Shown here piece by piece: positions 36,454-44,090 of a DNA stretch of 64,000 nucleotides (position 1 is the first letter of the stretch; each line of letters opens with the position of its first letter). Both the position numbers and the translations under genes were made by a program. The stretch lies in assembly GCF_001428105.1 (NCBI RefSeq), contig NZ_LMSJ01000012.1, positions 308,569-372,568 on the forward strand. The letters are read 5' to 3'. Origin of the DNA: Paenibacillus sp. Soil766 (GTDB lineage: Bacteria > Bacillota > Bacilli > Paenibacillales > NBRC-103111). The notes under the pieces were generated by a model that was not told the DNA's origin, searched no databases, and saw nothing but the letters and a program-made list of their open reading frames with translations.

Positions 36454-37164
36454 CTACCAAGGCAGAGGTTCCGACTTATGAAAGAATCCGCCAGATGGTC
36501 CATCACTTGGAAGGGTAGCCAAGTACACAGCAGTTTCAGCGCCTTCATGAATTTCCATCAGGGCAGCGGGTCCGCCCATGTCCGTTTTTACCCAACCTGG
36601 GTGGCAGGCATTCACCTTTAAATTGGAACCTCTAAGTGTAATGGATAGCTGTGCTGTCCATGCATTCAGTGCTGCTTTCGATACCGTGTAAGCTGGAACG
36701 GCACCCCTGGCATACATGTCGTTCGTTAGAATGGTGGAAATGGAACCAAGTATGCTGGATTGATTAACAATTCGTCCTTCTGGACTTGCTTTTAAAAGAG
36801 GAAGAAGCGCTTCTGTTAACGCATGTGCGCCGAATATATTGACGTCAAATGTACGGCGCATGACATCTGTGTTATTGCCTTCATGATCCAAATAAATCCC
36901 CGCATTGTTTACTAGAATGTCTAGCTTTCCATATTCCTGACCAATCCTCGCAACAACCTGATGAATGTGCCCAGGATCTGTCACATCTAATTCAATCGGA
37001 TAAGCTGCGATTTCCTCCGAACGCAGCTGCTCGGCAGCTATCTCTGCCTTACGCACATCGCGGGCTCCGAGCAGCACAATAATACCTTGCTTTCCTAGCT
37101 GCCGGCCGATTTCTAAACCAATTCCTTTATTCGCTCCTGTAATCAATGCAATTTTCTTCGTCAT
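36454..37164 (-). CDS. Short-chain dehydrogenase/reductase
   Basis: 236 residues, classical SDR. Cofactor motif TGANKGIG (8-15), NNAG in the centre (ILVNNAGIYLD), catalytic Ser in QSSILG and YxxxK in PAYTVSKAALN. TAGGAGGT precedes the ATG. Third gene side of a TetR-linked pair: the TetR gene is 64 bases upstream with a palindrome between them. Confidence 0.95.
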   Translation of the reverse strand: MTKKIALITGANKGIGLEIGRQLGKQGIIVLLGARDVRKAEIAAEQLRSEEIAAYPIELDVTDPGHIHQVVARIGQEYGKLDILVNNAGIYLDHEGNNTDVMRRTFDVNIFGAHALTEALLPLLKASPEGRIVNQSSILGSISTILTNDMYARGAVPAYTVSKAALNAWTAQLSITLRGSNLKVNACHPGWVKTDMGGPAALMEIHEGAETAVYLATLPSDGPSGGFFHKSEPLPW

Positions 37165-37194
37165 TATCTGCCTACCTCCTATAAAATTTATTTC

Positions 37195-37208
37195 ATACCG
37201 AACGGTAT
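37195..37208. promoter_or_regulatory. Palindromic operator in front of the SDR gene
   Basis: ATACCG-AA-CGGTAT, a perfect 6-2-6 dyad. It lies between the TetR stop and the SDR start, the expected place for repression by the adjacent TetR protein. Confidence 0.7.
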
Positions 37209-37227
37209 AAAACGGGTAAAAAAATGC

Positions 37228-37809
37228 TTATTTGAGCAATGTAAGAATCTCAGCTACCACACTATCAACGTAAGGTCGTTCTGGCTGTGATTTCATCGTA
37301 ACCGAAAGTCCAATGGCAGAAATCGTCAGTACACGCGATAGGGCGGCTGTATTCAACGAAGGTGAAAGTTCCCCTGTACGGATACCCGTTTCTAGTTTTT
37401 GTTGGATTAATTCAGTAAGTTTCAGCTGGTAGTTCTTCGTAATTTGAGATAAGCTCTCATCGTGAGGTGCAAGCTCAACCATCGTGTTGATGCATAAGCA
37501 GCCCAGATCAGGATTATTGTTGCCTACCCCTTCAATGATTCCTTGAAAATACATGCGCAGCGCTTCTTTCACTGAAACGGCGTTCTGCATCCTGTTGTAG
37601 ATAAAAGAGAGGCTCATGTCTACGTACTTGTTAAGTACGGTTTCGAACAATTCTTGCTTTCCCCCGAAAGCTGCATAAAGACTAGGACGCTGAATGCCCA
37701 TTCGAGCGGTCAGATCACTCATTGAAGTTGCTTCATAGCCTTTCTCCCAAAATACTTGCATGGCTGCAGCCAATGCATGCTGTTCATCAAACTCCCGCGG
37801 TCGAACCAT
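37228..37809 (-). CDS. TetR/AcrR family transcriptional regulator
   Basis: 193 residues if started at ATG 37809, preceded by GAGTGA; this gives the typical opening MVRPREFDEQHALAAAMQVFWEKGYEATSMSDL. The reading frame remains open to 37926 but that part overlaps the DUF5701 relic on the other strand and has no ribosome site. Helix-turn-helix TSMSDLTARMGIQRPSLYAAFGGKQELF. Likely repressor of the SDR gene. Confidence 0.9.
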   Translation of the reverse strand: MVRPREFDEQHALAAAMQVFWEKGYEATSMSDLTARMGIQRPSLYAAFGGKQELFETVLNKYVDMSLSFIYNRMQNAVSVKEALRMYFQGIIEGVGNNNPDLGCLCINTMVELAPHDESLSQITKNYQLKLTELIQQKLETGIRTGELSPSLNTAALSRVLTISAIGLSVTMKSQPERPYVDSVVAEILTLLK

Positions 37810-37866
37810 TGTCGTGATCACTCTTTCTGTACTCATCGGTACAAAATGATCATATAGCAAATGTAA

Positions 37867-38262
37867 CCAATCGTCAACTGTAGGGGTTTCACTGTCATTG
37901 ATGTTGAGGATATGAATCGCTTTCAACCCATTGAGGGGATTGGGCTTCCTGAGGGAAGGGCATATCTTTTGTTGGATATCGATACGGGCACAGGAACATT
38001 AAACGTGACACCAACCACAGCATTGGCCATCATAGCGCAAGCAAATCGTTCTCCGCTCACTTTGGAAGAAGGGATTAGTGTGATTACCCATTTTCCTGAT
38101 AGGTTACGTAAAAATAATGGCTTCTCACTGCTCGGTTCTCGTTGTGGTGACCGGAGAGTCACTGTGCTATGGATTAGTGACAAAAAGCCAAAGCTGGGTT
38201 GGTGCTGGGCGGGGAACCCACATACGTGGCTAGGCTCCGCCTCTTGTCGATCTAGATGCTAA
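37867..38262 (+). pseudogene. 5'-truncated DUF5701 family relic
   Basis: The frame is open from 37867 (after a TAA at 37864). Its product GFTVIDVEDMNRFQPIEGIGLPEG, LLLDIDTGTGTLN, SPLTLEEGISVITHFP, SLLGSRCGDRRV and PKLGWCWAGNPHTWLGSASC matches the C-terminal half of DUF5701 proteins as I remember them from Actinobacteria, including PLTxEEGxxLVTxxP and GWCWxGNPHTWLG. About 100 N-terminal residues are missing and no proper start exists except an unlinked ATG at 37912. It overlaps the far upstream region of the TetR gene. Confidence 0.7.
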
Positions 38263-39413
38263 ACGATTTTCATTATCTTACCATCTTGTGTGCTCAGGTA
38301 AAGTTCACCTGCCGTGTCCATACCGAAGGAAGCAATATTCAAGCCTGACTCTAATAAGGTTAGGCTCTTGATCGTTCCGTCACTTTGTTGAGATAATGCC
38401 CAAATTTTCCCCGTACCGTAATCTGCGTACACGTACCAACCATAAAGTTCAGGGAGCTTCTTGCCCCTATACACATAGCCTCCCGTAATCGATACGCCTT
38501 GATCACGACCATAGGTAAACAGTGGTTGCTCTAAGCCAGCCTTATTGCAGCCTTCCTTTGGATCGTAGCATTCAAATCCTTCTTGAATACGCCACCCATA
38601 GTTTTTACCTTTTTCTATGAGATTAATTTCTTCGAATCTATTCTGGCCAACATCGGCTGCCCATAGCTTTCCTGTAACGGTATCGAAACTGAATCGCCAT
38701 GGATTCCGCAGTCCGTAGGCATAGATTTCCTTAGCACCTTTGCTAATAAAAGGATTGTCAGCAGGGATTGCATAGAGAAGCCCGCCATCTTGCTTGTCTA
38801 CGTCGATACGCAGTATTTTGCCTAGCAGGGACTGAAGGTTTTGGCTATTGTTCTGAGGATCTCCGCTGCTGCCACCGTCTCCCGTCGCTATGTACAAGTA
38901 ACCATCCGGGCCGAAAGCGAGTTGCCCACCATTGTGATTCGGATAGGGTTGCTTAAAAGTAAGAAGCACTTGCTCACTCTTGGGATCAAGAAGAGCGGGA
39001 TCGTTAGGAAGCGTGTTGTAACGAGCGATGACGGTATGGGTCTCCGTCGTGTAATTGACATATGCCAACGTTGGATTCTTCGGATGGAAGGCGAGTCCTA
39101 GCAAACCTTGTTCGTTACCGCTATCATTAACGCGATCCGTAATATCGAGAATGAGTACGGGCTTATCCTTCGGCTTATCGACGTTTACACTGACGATTCT
39201 ACCAGGCTGCTCAACGAGATATAAGAGATTCGGTGAATTAACGCGATGCTCAATTCCTACTGGATGATCGAAATTGTTCGGCTCGAAAAAAGGAGTCAGT
39301 GAAATGCTATTCGATGTCGCGGTGGAAGGTTCGGAATCTTTGGACCATATGCAGGCGGGTAGTACAAGTAGCAAGATTAGGCTCATACATGCAAGACTAT
39401 AGCGTTTAATCAG
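38259..39413 (-). CDS. PQQ-dependent sugar dehydrogenase-like lipoprotein (GSDH family)
   Basis: About 384 residues of beta-propeller. A lipoprotein signal is present (KRYSLACMSLILLLVLPAC, then WSKDSE), so it is anchored outside the membrane. Family motifs: HPVGIEHRV, EQGLLGLAFHP, NHNGGQLAFGPDGYLYIATGDGG and YGWRIQEGFECYD. Known relatives (Asd, YliI) oxidise aldoses with PQQ; whether this host has PQQ is unknown. No ATG or GTG lies after AAGGAGG (39420-39426); TTG touches the site, CTG at 39413 is six and ATT at 39410 nine bases away, so the start is non-canonical. Confidence 0.88.
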   Translation of the reverse strand: MIKRYSLACMSLILLLVLPACIWSKDSEPSTATSNSISLTPFFEPNNFDHPVGIEHRVNSPNLLYLVEQPGRIVSVNVDKPKDKPVLILDITDRVNDSGNEQGLLGLAFHPKNPTLAYVNYTTETHTVIARYNTLPNDPALLDPKSEQVLLTFKQPYPNHNGGQLAFGPDGYLYIATGDGGSSGDPQNNSQNLQSLLGKILRIDVDKQDGGLLYAIPADNPFISKGAKEIYAYGLRNPWRFSFDTVTGKLWAADVGQNRFEEINLIEKGKNYGWRIQEGFECYDPKEGCNKAGLEQPLFTYGRDQGVSITGGYVYRGKKLPELYGWYVYADYGTGKIWALSQQSDGTIKSLTLLESGLNIASFGMDTAGELYLSTQDGKIMKIV

Positions 39414-39461
39414 AATCAACCTCCTTCATGAACATGAATGGATTTAGAGATGCTTTCACAT

Positions 39462-39941
39462 TTAAGTGGATGCTTTCTCATTCCTTTTCTTAAAGAACCA
39501 TCTGTAATAAACAAGCGATATAAAAAATGTAGCTGAAAGAGAGAGCCAAGTCCAGTACCAAGCCCAATTAATGTATAGTATTAAATTAGTGTATCGCTCA
39601 ATTAATACTTCAGATATGGTTATCCATGTTGGCCAAAATAGGTGCCAACAAATTTTATAAAATAAGTTTTTGTTTTCAGGATACCTCAGAACGAAAATCA
39701 CACAAGTTGCAGGGTAGATAAAATATTCAAAAGAAAAACTTGTCTGGGTTGCAAATGTAAACTCTCGAACAGGATATTCAATTAAATGATTTTCGACAAC
39801 CGCTAATCCAATCGGCCATGTCATGAGTTGTTTAAATAAAAAAACCAGGTTTGCTTCTCTAATTTTATTCCGAGGGGTGAATAGAACTAGAAGCATAATG
39901 GCTCCAAACCACACGGATAGTAATATGATGAGATCTCCCAA
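39462..39941 (-). CDS. CBO0543-like membrane protein
   Basis: 159 residues with about five membrane helices. Begins with a hydrophobic segment, then LFTPRNKIREANLVFLFKQLMTWPIGLAVVENHLIEYP and the final WYWTWLSL, features I associate with the CBO0543 family of Bacillota. Function unknown. Start TTG at 39941, with AAGGAG twelve bases upstream, is tentative. Confidence 0.75.
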   Translation of the reverse strand: MGDLIILLSVWFGAIMLLVLFTPRNKIREANLVFLFKQLMTWPIGLAVVENHLIEYPVREFTFATQTSFSFEYFIYPATCVIFVLRYPENKNLFYKICWHLFWPTWITISEVLIERYTNLILYINWAWYWTWLSLSATFFISLVYYRWFFKKRNEKAST

Positions 39942-40216
39942 AATTTAATCTAACTCCTTATGATTTTATAAGCTCTAGTATGACCTTGGGTTAGGCAACA
40001 CAAACCTATATTTAGGAGTTATGAATTCCCCCATAAAACATATTAAAACACGATTACAATGGACCTGCAGCCAATTGCAATGAGATACCACCATTTGGTG
40101 TCCTGTAATGCGGGAAGTTGAATTTATTTGTTGGAAACTTTCCCTTCATTTGGGGTGATGGGGATTAAAAACTGCGTAGGGGCTTATTTCCGCAATGATC
40201 CTATTTTTATTAATAG
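39942..40216. other. Gene-free region
   Basis: A 275-base AT-rich gap between two same-strand genes. I see no ORF with a ribosome site, no strong hairpin and no recognised element. Confidence 0.6.
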
Positions 40217-40630
40217 TTAGTCTAATTTTTCCTTCATCGCGGTCAATACGTCTTCCCAATAAAGCTTCATTTGTTCCCGTGTATCCAGATGGTCCAAATT
40301 CTCTTGATGAAAACTGAACGTCGTTCTGTCTGGCTTGTTGGATATCAATCGGATTTGCAGTGTGGATGGTTTAGTCCATCCCTCTTTTTTCCATTTCAAG
40401 CGAATATGACTCAACGGTTTAACCACCCTGAATTGCACTGTAATTCCCTTGTCGGATATAAAAGTGCCTCCCTCCTCCAAAGTATGGAATGAGACGTTTC
40501 CTAACCATAATTGTAAACCTTCAGAGGAAGTAAGAAACGTCCACGCCTGTTCAGGTGAAATCGGAAGCGTTCTCCGAACCCCGACTTGAAATCCTGCAGA
40601 TGCGGTTTGCCCAACTAAAGTTTTCTTCAT
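40217..40630 (-). CDS. SRPBCC (AHSA1-like) domain protein
   Basis: 137 residues from ATG 40630 (GAGAGGTG six bases upstream). START/Bet v1-type fold, recognised by the N-terminal strand VGVRRTLPISPEQAWTFLTSSEGLQLWLG and later strand FISDKGITVQFRVVKPLSHIRLKW. Often acts on a hydrophobic ligand; the ligand here is unknown. The promoter contains a TetR operator like the one in front of the upstream TetR gene. Confidence 0.88.
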   Translation of the reverse strand: MKKTLVGQTASAGFQVGVRRTLPISPEQAWTFLTSSEGLQLWLGNVSFHTLEEGGTFISDKGITVQFRVVKPLSHIRLKWKKEGWTKPSTLQIRLISNKPDRTTFSFHQENLDHLDTREQMKLYWEDVLTAMKEKLD

Positions 40631-40655
40631 CCTTAACACCTCTCAAAATTAGATT

Positions 40656-40671
40656 GTTAGCACTAACTAAC
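40656..40671. promoter_or_regulatory. TetR operator in front of SRPBCC gene
   Basis: GTTAGCACTAACTAAC: inverted GTTAG/CTAAC half-sites separated by six bases, the same arrangement as the site upstream of the TetR gene. Confidence 0.8.
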
Positions 40672-40687
40672 ATTATGAGCAAAAAAA

Positions 40688-41269
40688 TTAGGGGGCCAAA
40701 CCCCTAACAAATAGCTCGATACTTGAATTCATAACATTTTGCAGCGAAATATTTGAAATCGACGCTCCGAACAACTGTGAAATGAACGCGCCGTAATTCA
40801 GCCACATAAACGTGATCGCTTGAGTTTCCGCATCCGTGGATAGCATTTTGTTCTTACTCTGCATCTCATTAAAATAATCCGTTAACAATTTCAATAATTT
40901 ACGTGGATGCTTATCTGCTTTCCCGCGGATATCAGCCAGTTCGTTGTCGCTCAAGACGATGATAAACAATTTACGGTTACGCTGCATGATTTCATGATAC
41001 ATTTGGCAAATCATAAGCAAGTCCAGTCTCAGATCCCACTTGATATTCTCTTCAAAAAGCGTTTCCATTTCAAGCGAGTAATGATAGCGCTCAACTGCTT
41101 GCTCAAGTAGACTCTTTTTGCTACCGAAATTGCGGAACAAGGTCATCTCACTGACGCCTGCCGCTGCGGCGATTTCTTTAGTCGATACACCTTTGTATCC
41201 TTTTTCAGCCATTAAATCGATGGCCGCCAGCATCAATTTACTTTTATTGTCCAAGGTCAGCGTGTTCAC
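40688..41269 (-). CDS. TetR family transcriptional regulator
   Basis: 193 residues, GTG start at 41269 after GGAGG. Helix-turn-helix VSTKEIAAAAGVSEMTLFRNFGSKKSLLEQA. C-terminal ligand domain of general TetR length. Operators of one type lie in its own promoter and in that of the SRPBCC gene, so it probably represses both. Confidence 0.93.
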   Translation of the reverse strand: MNTLTLDNKSKLMLAAIDLMAEKGYKGVSTKEIAAAAGVSEMTLFRNFGSKKSLLEQAVERYHYSLEMETLFEENIKWDLRLDLLMICQMYHEIMQRNRKLFIIVLSDNELADIRGKADKHPRKLLKLLTDYFNEMQSKNKMLSTDAETQAITFMWLNYGAFISQLFGASISNISLQNVMNSSIELFVRGLAP

Positions 41270-41304
41270 TTATGTTGTAGCCTCCAGTGTTTTGTGAACT
41301 GGTA

Positions 41305-41320
41305 GTTAGTGATAACTAAC
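41305..41320. promoter_or_regulatory. TetR operator in front of TetR gene
   Basis: GTTAGTGATAACTAAC: GTTAG, six bases, CTAAC. Shares 13 of 16 bases with the site at 40656-40671. Confidence 0.8.
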
Positions 41321-41411
41321 ATTTACTAAATAATATAGCCTATTATTTCAAAAGTCAAAAGGGGATTCACAGACTTATACGTGAAGTGAACAGAAGAGAA
41401 TAAACAAAAAA

Positions 41412-41430
41412 TGCGCCACTTGTGGGCACA
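41412..41430 (-). terminator. Terminator of the 121-aa protein gene
   Basis: Minus-strand TGTG-c-CCAC/GTGGCGCA hairpin (one bulge) followed by six T, beginning 16 bases after the stop. Confidence 0.7.
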
Positions 41431-41445
41431 TAGGCTTGTCAGGTA

Positions 41446-41811
41446 TTATATTTTACGTTTGGCAATGACGGTAACTGTTACAGAACGAGTAGAGTTAGTT
41501 GGGTTCCACGCTGTAAAGAACCAACGGTCTTCGGCAGAGGAGTAGCTGTCGAGCATGTAGCCTTGTTGGTCGTCACTAAAAACCCAAGATCCACTGATGA
41601 TGTTGAAGCCGTTTCCGAAGACATTTATTCTCCGAAAAGTGTTTGGTGCTAAGGTTGTAGTTGAAATTACGAAGCGTCCGAATCCATTACCTAAATCAGT
41701 TGCTTTGACTGATTTTTTGATGCTGTAGTTAACCGTACGAGCGGCAGTGTATTTTTTGCCTGATTTGAGTTGTGCTCTTTTAATCACTGCAAGTGCTTTT
41801 TTACTGATCAT
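41446..41811 (-). CDS. Orphan protein of unknown function (121 aa)
   Basis: Not recognised. AAAGGAGA precedes the ATG, so it is likely expressed. The first 40 residues are very basic (SKKALAVIKRAQLKSGKK), the rest alternates short hydrophobic strands rich in Gly, Ser, Thr, Asn and Trp (FGRFVISTTTLA, GSWVFSDD, WFFTAWNPTNSTRSVTVTVIAKR), suggesting an all-beta domain. No signal peptide or cysteine. It borders the accessory patch ending at tRNA-Ala. Confidence 0.65.
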   Translation of the reverse strand: MISKKALAVIKRAQLKSGKKYTAARTVNYSIKKSVKATDLGNGFGRFVISTTTLAPNTFRRINVFGNGFNIISGSWVFSDDQQGYMLDSYSSAEDRWFFTAWNPTNSTRSVTVTVIAKRKI

Positions 41812-42062
41812 ATGGCATTCTCCTTTCTTAATAGAATAGTATAGTAAATGCTAGAATTAGAGAGTGCGAAAGGGACATTTTTGAGGGGAATGTAGCGGAA
41901 ATTAGATTTTACGATCGTGCCACAGGGATACTAACTGGTATTTTACCTTGTACTAAAAAAAGTGGTCTTTTTATTTTAAATTTATAGTTAAGGTACGGGG
42001 ATAAATTGAACCCTGAGGGGGTCTCAGCCCCTTTGATCATGAAGATGAAGAAAATGCTGTAA
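41812..42062. other. Gene-free region
   Basis: AT-rich; contains a small GGGG/CCCC hairpin near 42016-42030 (CTGAGGGGGTCTCAG) and no supported gene. Confidence 0.5.
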
Positions 42063-42227
42063 GTGACGGCACCAAAACTCATTCAAGGCAGAAGCCCCGT
42101 TGAATTTGATGACGAAATCATTGAAGTGCTTCAAGCACAAAAACGATTCATTGCAAGCAATAAGAAGCTAGCTGGTGAACTTTATCGGGATAATAAAAAG
42201 TATAGAGAAAAGATAGCACCCAAGTAA
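42063..42227 (+). CDS. Possible small or truncated protein (54 aa)
   Basis: Open frame from GTG 42063 encoding a charged helical peptide (VEFDDEIIEVLQAQKRFIASNKK, then LAGELYRDNKKYREKIAPK). No ribosome site is evident, so it may be the remnant of the C-terminus of a larger, lost gene rather than an expressed one. I do not recognise the family. Confidence 0.3.
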   Translation: MTAPKLIQGRSPVEFDDEIIEVLQAQKRFIASNKKLAGELYRDNKKYREKIAPK

Positions 42228-42349
42228 TTCCTCCTAAGAACAAGCCTTTTCTCGGCTTGTTCTTTCAACTCCGCTCTCGGCATGACTGACAAATAATGCA
42301 ACCGCAAGAAACTTCATGATATAATAAAATAAGAATTGGAGTTGATTTC

Positions 42350-43198
42350 ATGAGAGATTTGCTTGACCCTAAGAATGATTTTGTCTTTAAACGTATTTTT
42401 GGCAGCGAAGAAAATAAAGACGTTTTGTTGGCTTTCCTAAATTGTACTTTCCAAGAAGCAGGAGAGCAGCCGCTGACCGAAATCGTACTCATGAATCCAT
42501 ACACCGATAAAGATTCACCTCAAGATAAGCAATCTATATTCGACATCCAGGCTAAAACCGCAGAGGGCAACCTGATTAATATTGAAATGCAGTTATTTAA
42601 TCGATATGACAATGAAAAGCGTACATTGTATTATTGGAGTAAGCAATACGCGAGTCAGCTTGAAGAAGGACAGTCCTATAAGAAGCTAAAGAAGTGCGTC
42701 ACCATTAATATTCTTAACTTCTCCATCTTACCCAATGAACGTTATCATAATGTTTTTCATTTGCGGGAGGATTATAGCGGAATACCGTTATCGGACGATC
42801 TGGAAATTCATTTCCTAGAGCTCTCCAAACTGAGTCATCACAAAACAACTACTACGGGCGGGTTATTGAATTGGTTACTTTTTCTTAAAAGTGACAATAC
42901 AGAAAATTGGGAGGTGCTCAAAATGCAGGAACCTGAACTTGGTAAAGCAATGACCGTGTTAGAATTCCTTAGTCAAGATGCAGAATCTCGTCGACTTTAT
43001 GAAATGAGGTTAAAGGCTTTGCATGACGAGGCTTCGTCTATGGAAGGTGCTAGAGAAGAAGGAGAAAAACAAGGCGAATTGAAAGGCAAACTTGAAGTAG
43101 CCAATAAAATGCTTGCAAAAGGAATGGACATGGAGTCCATTTCGGAATTAACAGGACTTCCAATTGAGGAAATAAAGAAAATAAATCAAGCTCATTAA
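42350..43198 (+). CDS. Rpn family / PD-(D/E)XK nuclease transposase-like protein
   Basis: 282 residues matching the PDDEXK_2 transposase-related family: MRDLLDPKNDFVFKRIFGSEENKDVLLAFLN at the start, then DKQSIFDIQAKTAEGNLINIEMQ carrying the nuclease core (D...E-x-Q). The last 70 residues have a repeated basic/acidic helix REEGEKQGELKGKLEVANKM and a LPIEEIKKI tail typical of the group. Such genes are frequent in Bacillota and can be mobile. The TTGGAG site precedes the ATG. Terminator follows. Confidence 0.88.
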   Translation: MRDLLDPKNDFVFKRIFGSEENKDVLLAFLNCTFQEAGEQPLTEIVLMNPYTDKDSPQDKQSIFDIQAKTAEGNLINIEMQLFNRYDNEKRTLYYWSKQYASQLEEGQSYKKLKKCVTINILNFSILPNERYHNVFHLREDYSGIPLSDDLEIHFLELSKLSHHKTTTTGGLLNWLLFLKSDNTENWEVLKMQEPELGKAMTVLEFLSQDAESRRLYEMRLKALHDEASSMEGAREEGEKQGELKGKLEVANKMLAKGMDMESISELTGLPIEEIKKINQAH

Positions 43199-43208
43199 CT
43201 AATAATGG

Positions 43209-43239
43209 CTGTCAGGGGTATTTACCTTGGCAGTTTTTT
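43209..43239 (+). terminator. Terminator of the Rpn-like gene
   Basis: CTGTCAGGG/CCTTGGCAG stem (with G-U pairs) followed by TTTTTT. Confidence 0.78.
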
Positions 43240-43281
43240 CTTTTTATTTTTCGTTATTTTTAGTACTTTTGGGTGACGATT

Positions 43282-43317
43282 TTACCGAATGTTACCGGAT
43301 TGTTACCACGGCGGTAA
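43282..43317. repeat. Helically phased TTACC boxes
   Basis: TTACC at 43282, 43292 and 43303 plus the inverted GGTAA at 43313. Start-to-start spacing is 10, 11 and 10 bases, one helical turn each. The last two form a palindrome TTACCacggcGGTAA. Confidence 0.6.
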
Positions 43318-43394
43318 TGAATAGATGCATAAATATACAAATTCTTATCATCCAATGTTAAAGGTGTACAGATTCATATCAAGAAAAAATAAAA

Positions 43395-43412
43395 ACCCTC
43401 CAAAAAGAGGGT
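43395..43412 (-). terminator. Terminator of tRNA-Ala
   Basis: ACCCTC/GAGGGT stem followed by TTTTTATTTTTT on the minus strand, 15 bases after the tRNA 3' end. Confidence 0.82.
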
Positions 43413-43426
43413 GTAAAGTGCGGTAG

Positions 43427-43502
43427 TGGTGGAGAATAGGGGGCTCGAACCCCTGACCTCGTCGCTGCCAGCGACGCGCTCTCCCAGCTGAGCTAATTCC
43501 CC
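43427..43502 (-). tRNA. tRNA-Ala(GGC)
   Basis: 76 bases with CCA encoded. Acceptor stem GGGGAAU/AUUCUCC; D-arm AGCUCAGCUGGGAGAGC; anticodon stem CGUCG/CGACG with loop CUGGCAG giving anticodon GGC (reads GCC/GCU); T-arm GGGGUUCGAGCCCC. All arms pair. A terminator follows. Confidence 0.95.
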
Positions 43503-43546
43503 ACGTATGCATAAGTTATTCAATTGAGCTTTGCTCTGCCACCAAT

Positions 43547-43573
43547 GGCGCTCTCCCAGCTGAGCTAAGGCCC
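43547..43573 (-). pseudogene. tRNA-Ala 5'-half relic
   Basis: On the minus strand this 27-base segment is GGGCCTTAGCTCAGCT followed by GGGAGAGCGCC, the acceptor strand and D-arm of a tRNA-Ala(UGC)-like sequence. No anticodon or T-arm follows. It lies 45 bases upstream of the intact tRNA-Ala(GGC). Confidence 0.8.
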
Positions 43574-43787
43574 TGGGATGTCGCTTCCAAGAAGCGTCGA
43601 CTTTTTGTATTATACATGAATTAGCGTTGACAGGCAATACCTGAAATCTAGGATTTTTCTTGTAGTTGAGTATCTGAGTTGCGGTATGTCGATTCTGTTG
43701 CAAAGCGGGAACGAACGTTGTTTTCATGCGTATTTTCATGCTAACCTAGTAGTATTAACTAGTTGATCGTTTGGGAGTGAGATAGAA
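43574..43787. other. Gene-free region upstream of tRNA-Ala
   Basis: No supported gene; an apparent open frame here is only the translation of the tRNA and its relic. Holds promoter space for the tRNA on one side and the membrane-protein gene at 43788 on the other. Confidence 0.5.
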
Positions 43788-44075
43788 GTGTCAAACGCAG
43801 TATTATATTGGATTTACTTGGGTATCGCTTTCGTGGTGCCGTTTGTGATTGGTGTCCTTTTGATGCGAAAAACAAATCGTTTAGGATTCTCGTTTTGGAT
43901 CACGACGGCGTTAAATATTGTGTTGACGGGTCTCGCAGCATTGTGGTGGAAGTCCGTAACGACGGATCAGTTTCAGATGATGTTTGGAATGGCGTTTTAT
44001 GGCGTATCCGCGGTGAATTTAATGGTTATTGAATTCTTTGCCTTATTCAGTATTCGCAAAAAAATGAATTCGTGA
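43788..44075 (+). CDS. Small membrane protein (95 aa)
   Basis: Three predicted helices (about 7-26, 33-54, 66-89) with a basic C-terminus SIRKKMNS. GTG start after GGGAGTGAG. It is 15 bases upstream of the VanZ-like gene and likely cotranscribed. Family not recognised. Confidence 0.65.
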   Translation: MSNAVLYWIYLGIAFVVPFVIGVLLMRKTNRLGFSFWITTALNIVLTGLAALWWKSVTTDQFQMMFGMAFYGVSAVNLMVIEFFALFSIRKKMNS

Positions 44076-44090
44076 GAGAAAGGGGCCGTT

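Noticed and set aside
37809..37926. Longer N-terminus of the TetR protein at 37228
   Set aside because: The extra part has no ribosome site and overlaps the conserved part of the DUF5701 relic on the other strand.
42350..43198. Complete insertion sequence at the Rpn-like gene
   Set aside because: I saw no terminal inverted repeats or target duplications, only the gene and its terminator.
43374..43739. Open frame on the minus strand across the tRNA-Ala locus
   Set aside because: Its protein contains repeats of LAQLGER and GSSPL, which is what translated tRNA sequence looks like. It only reads through the tRNA and its relic.
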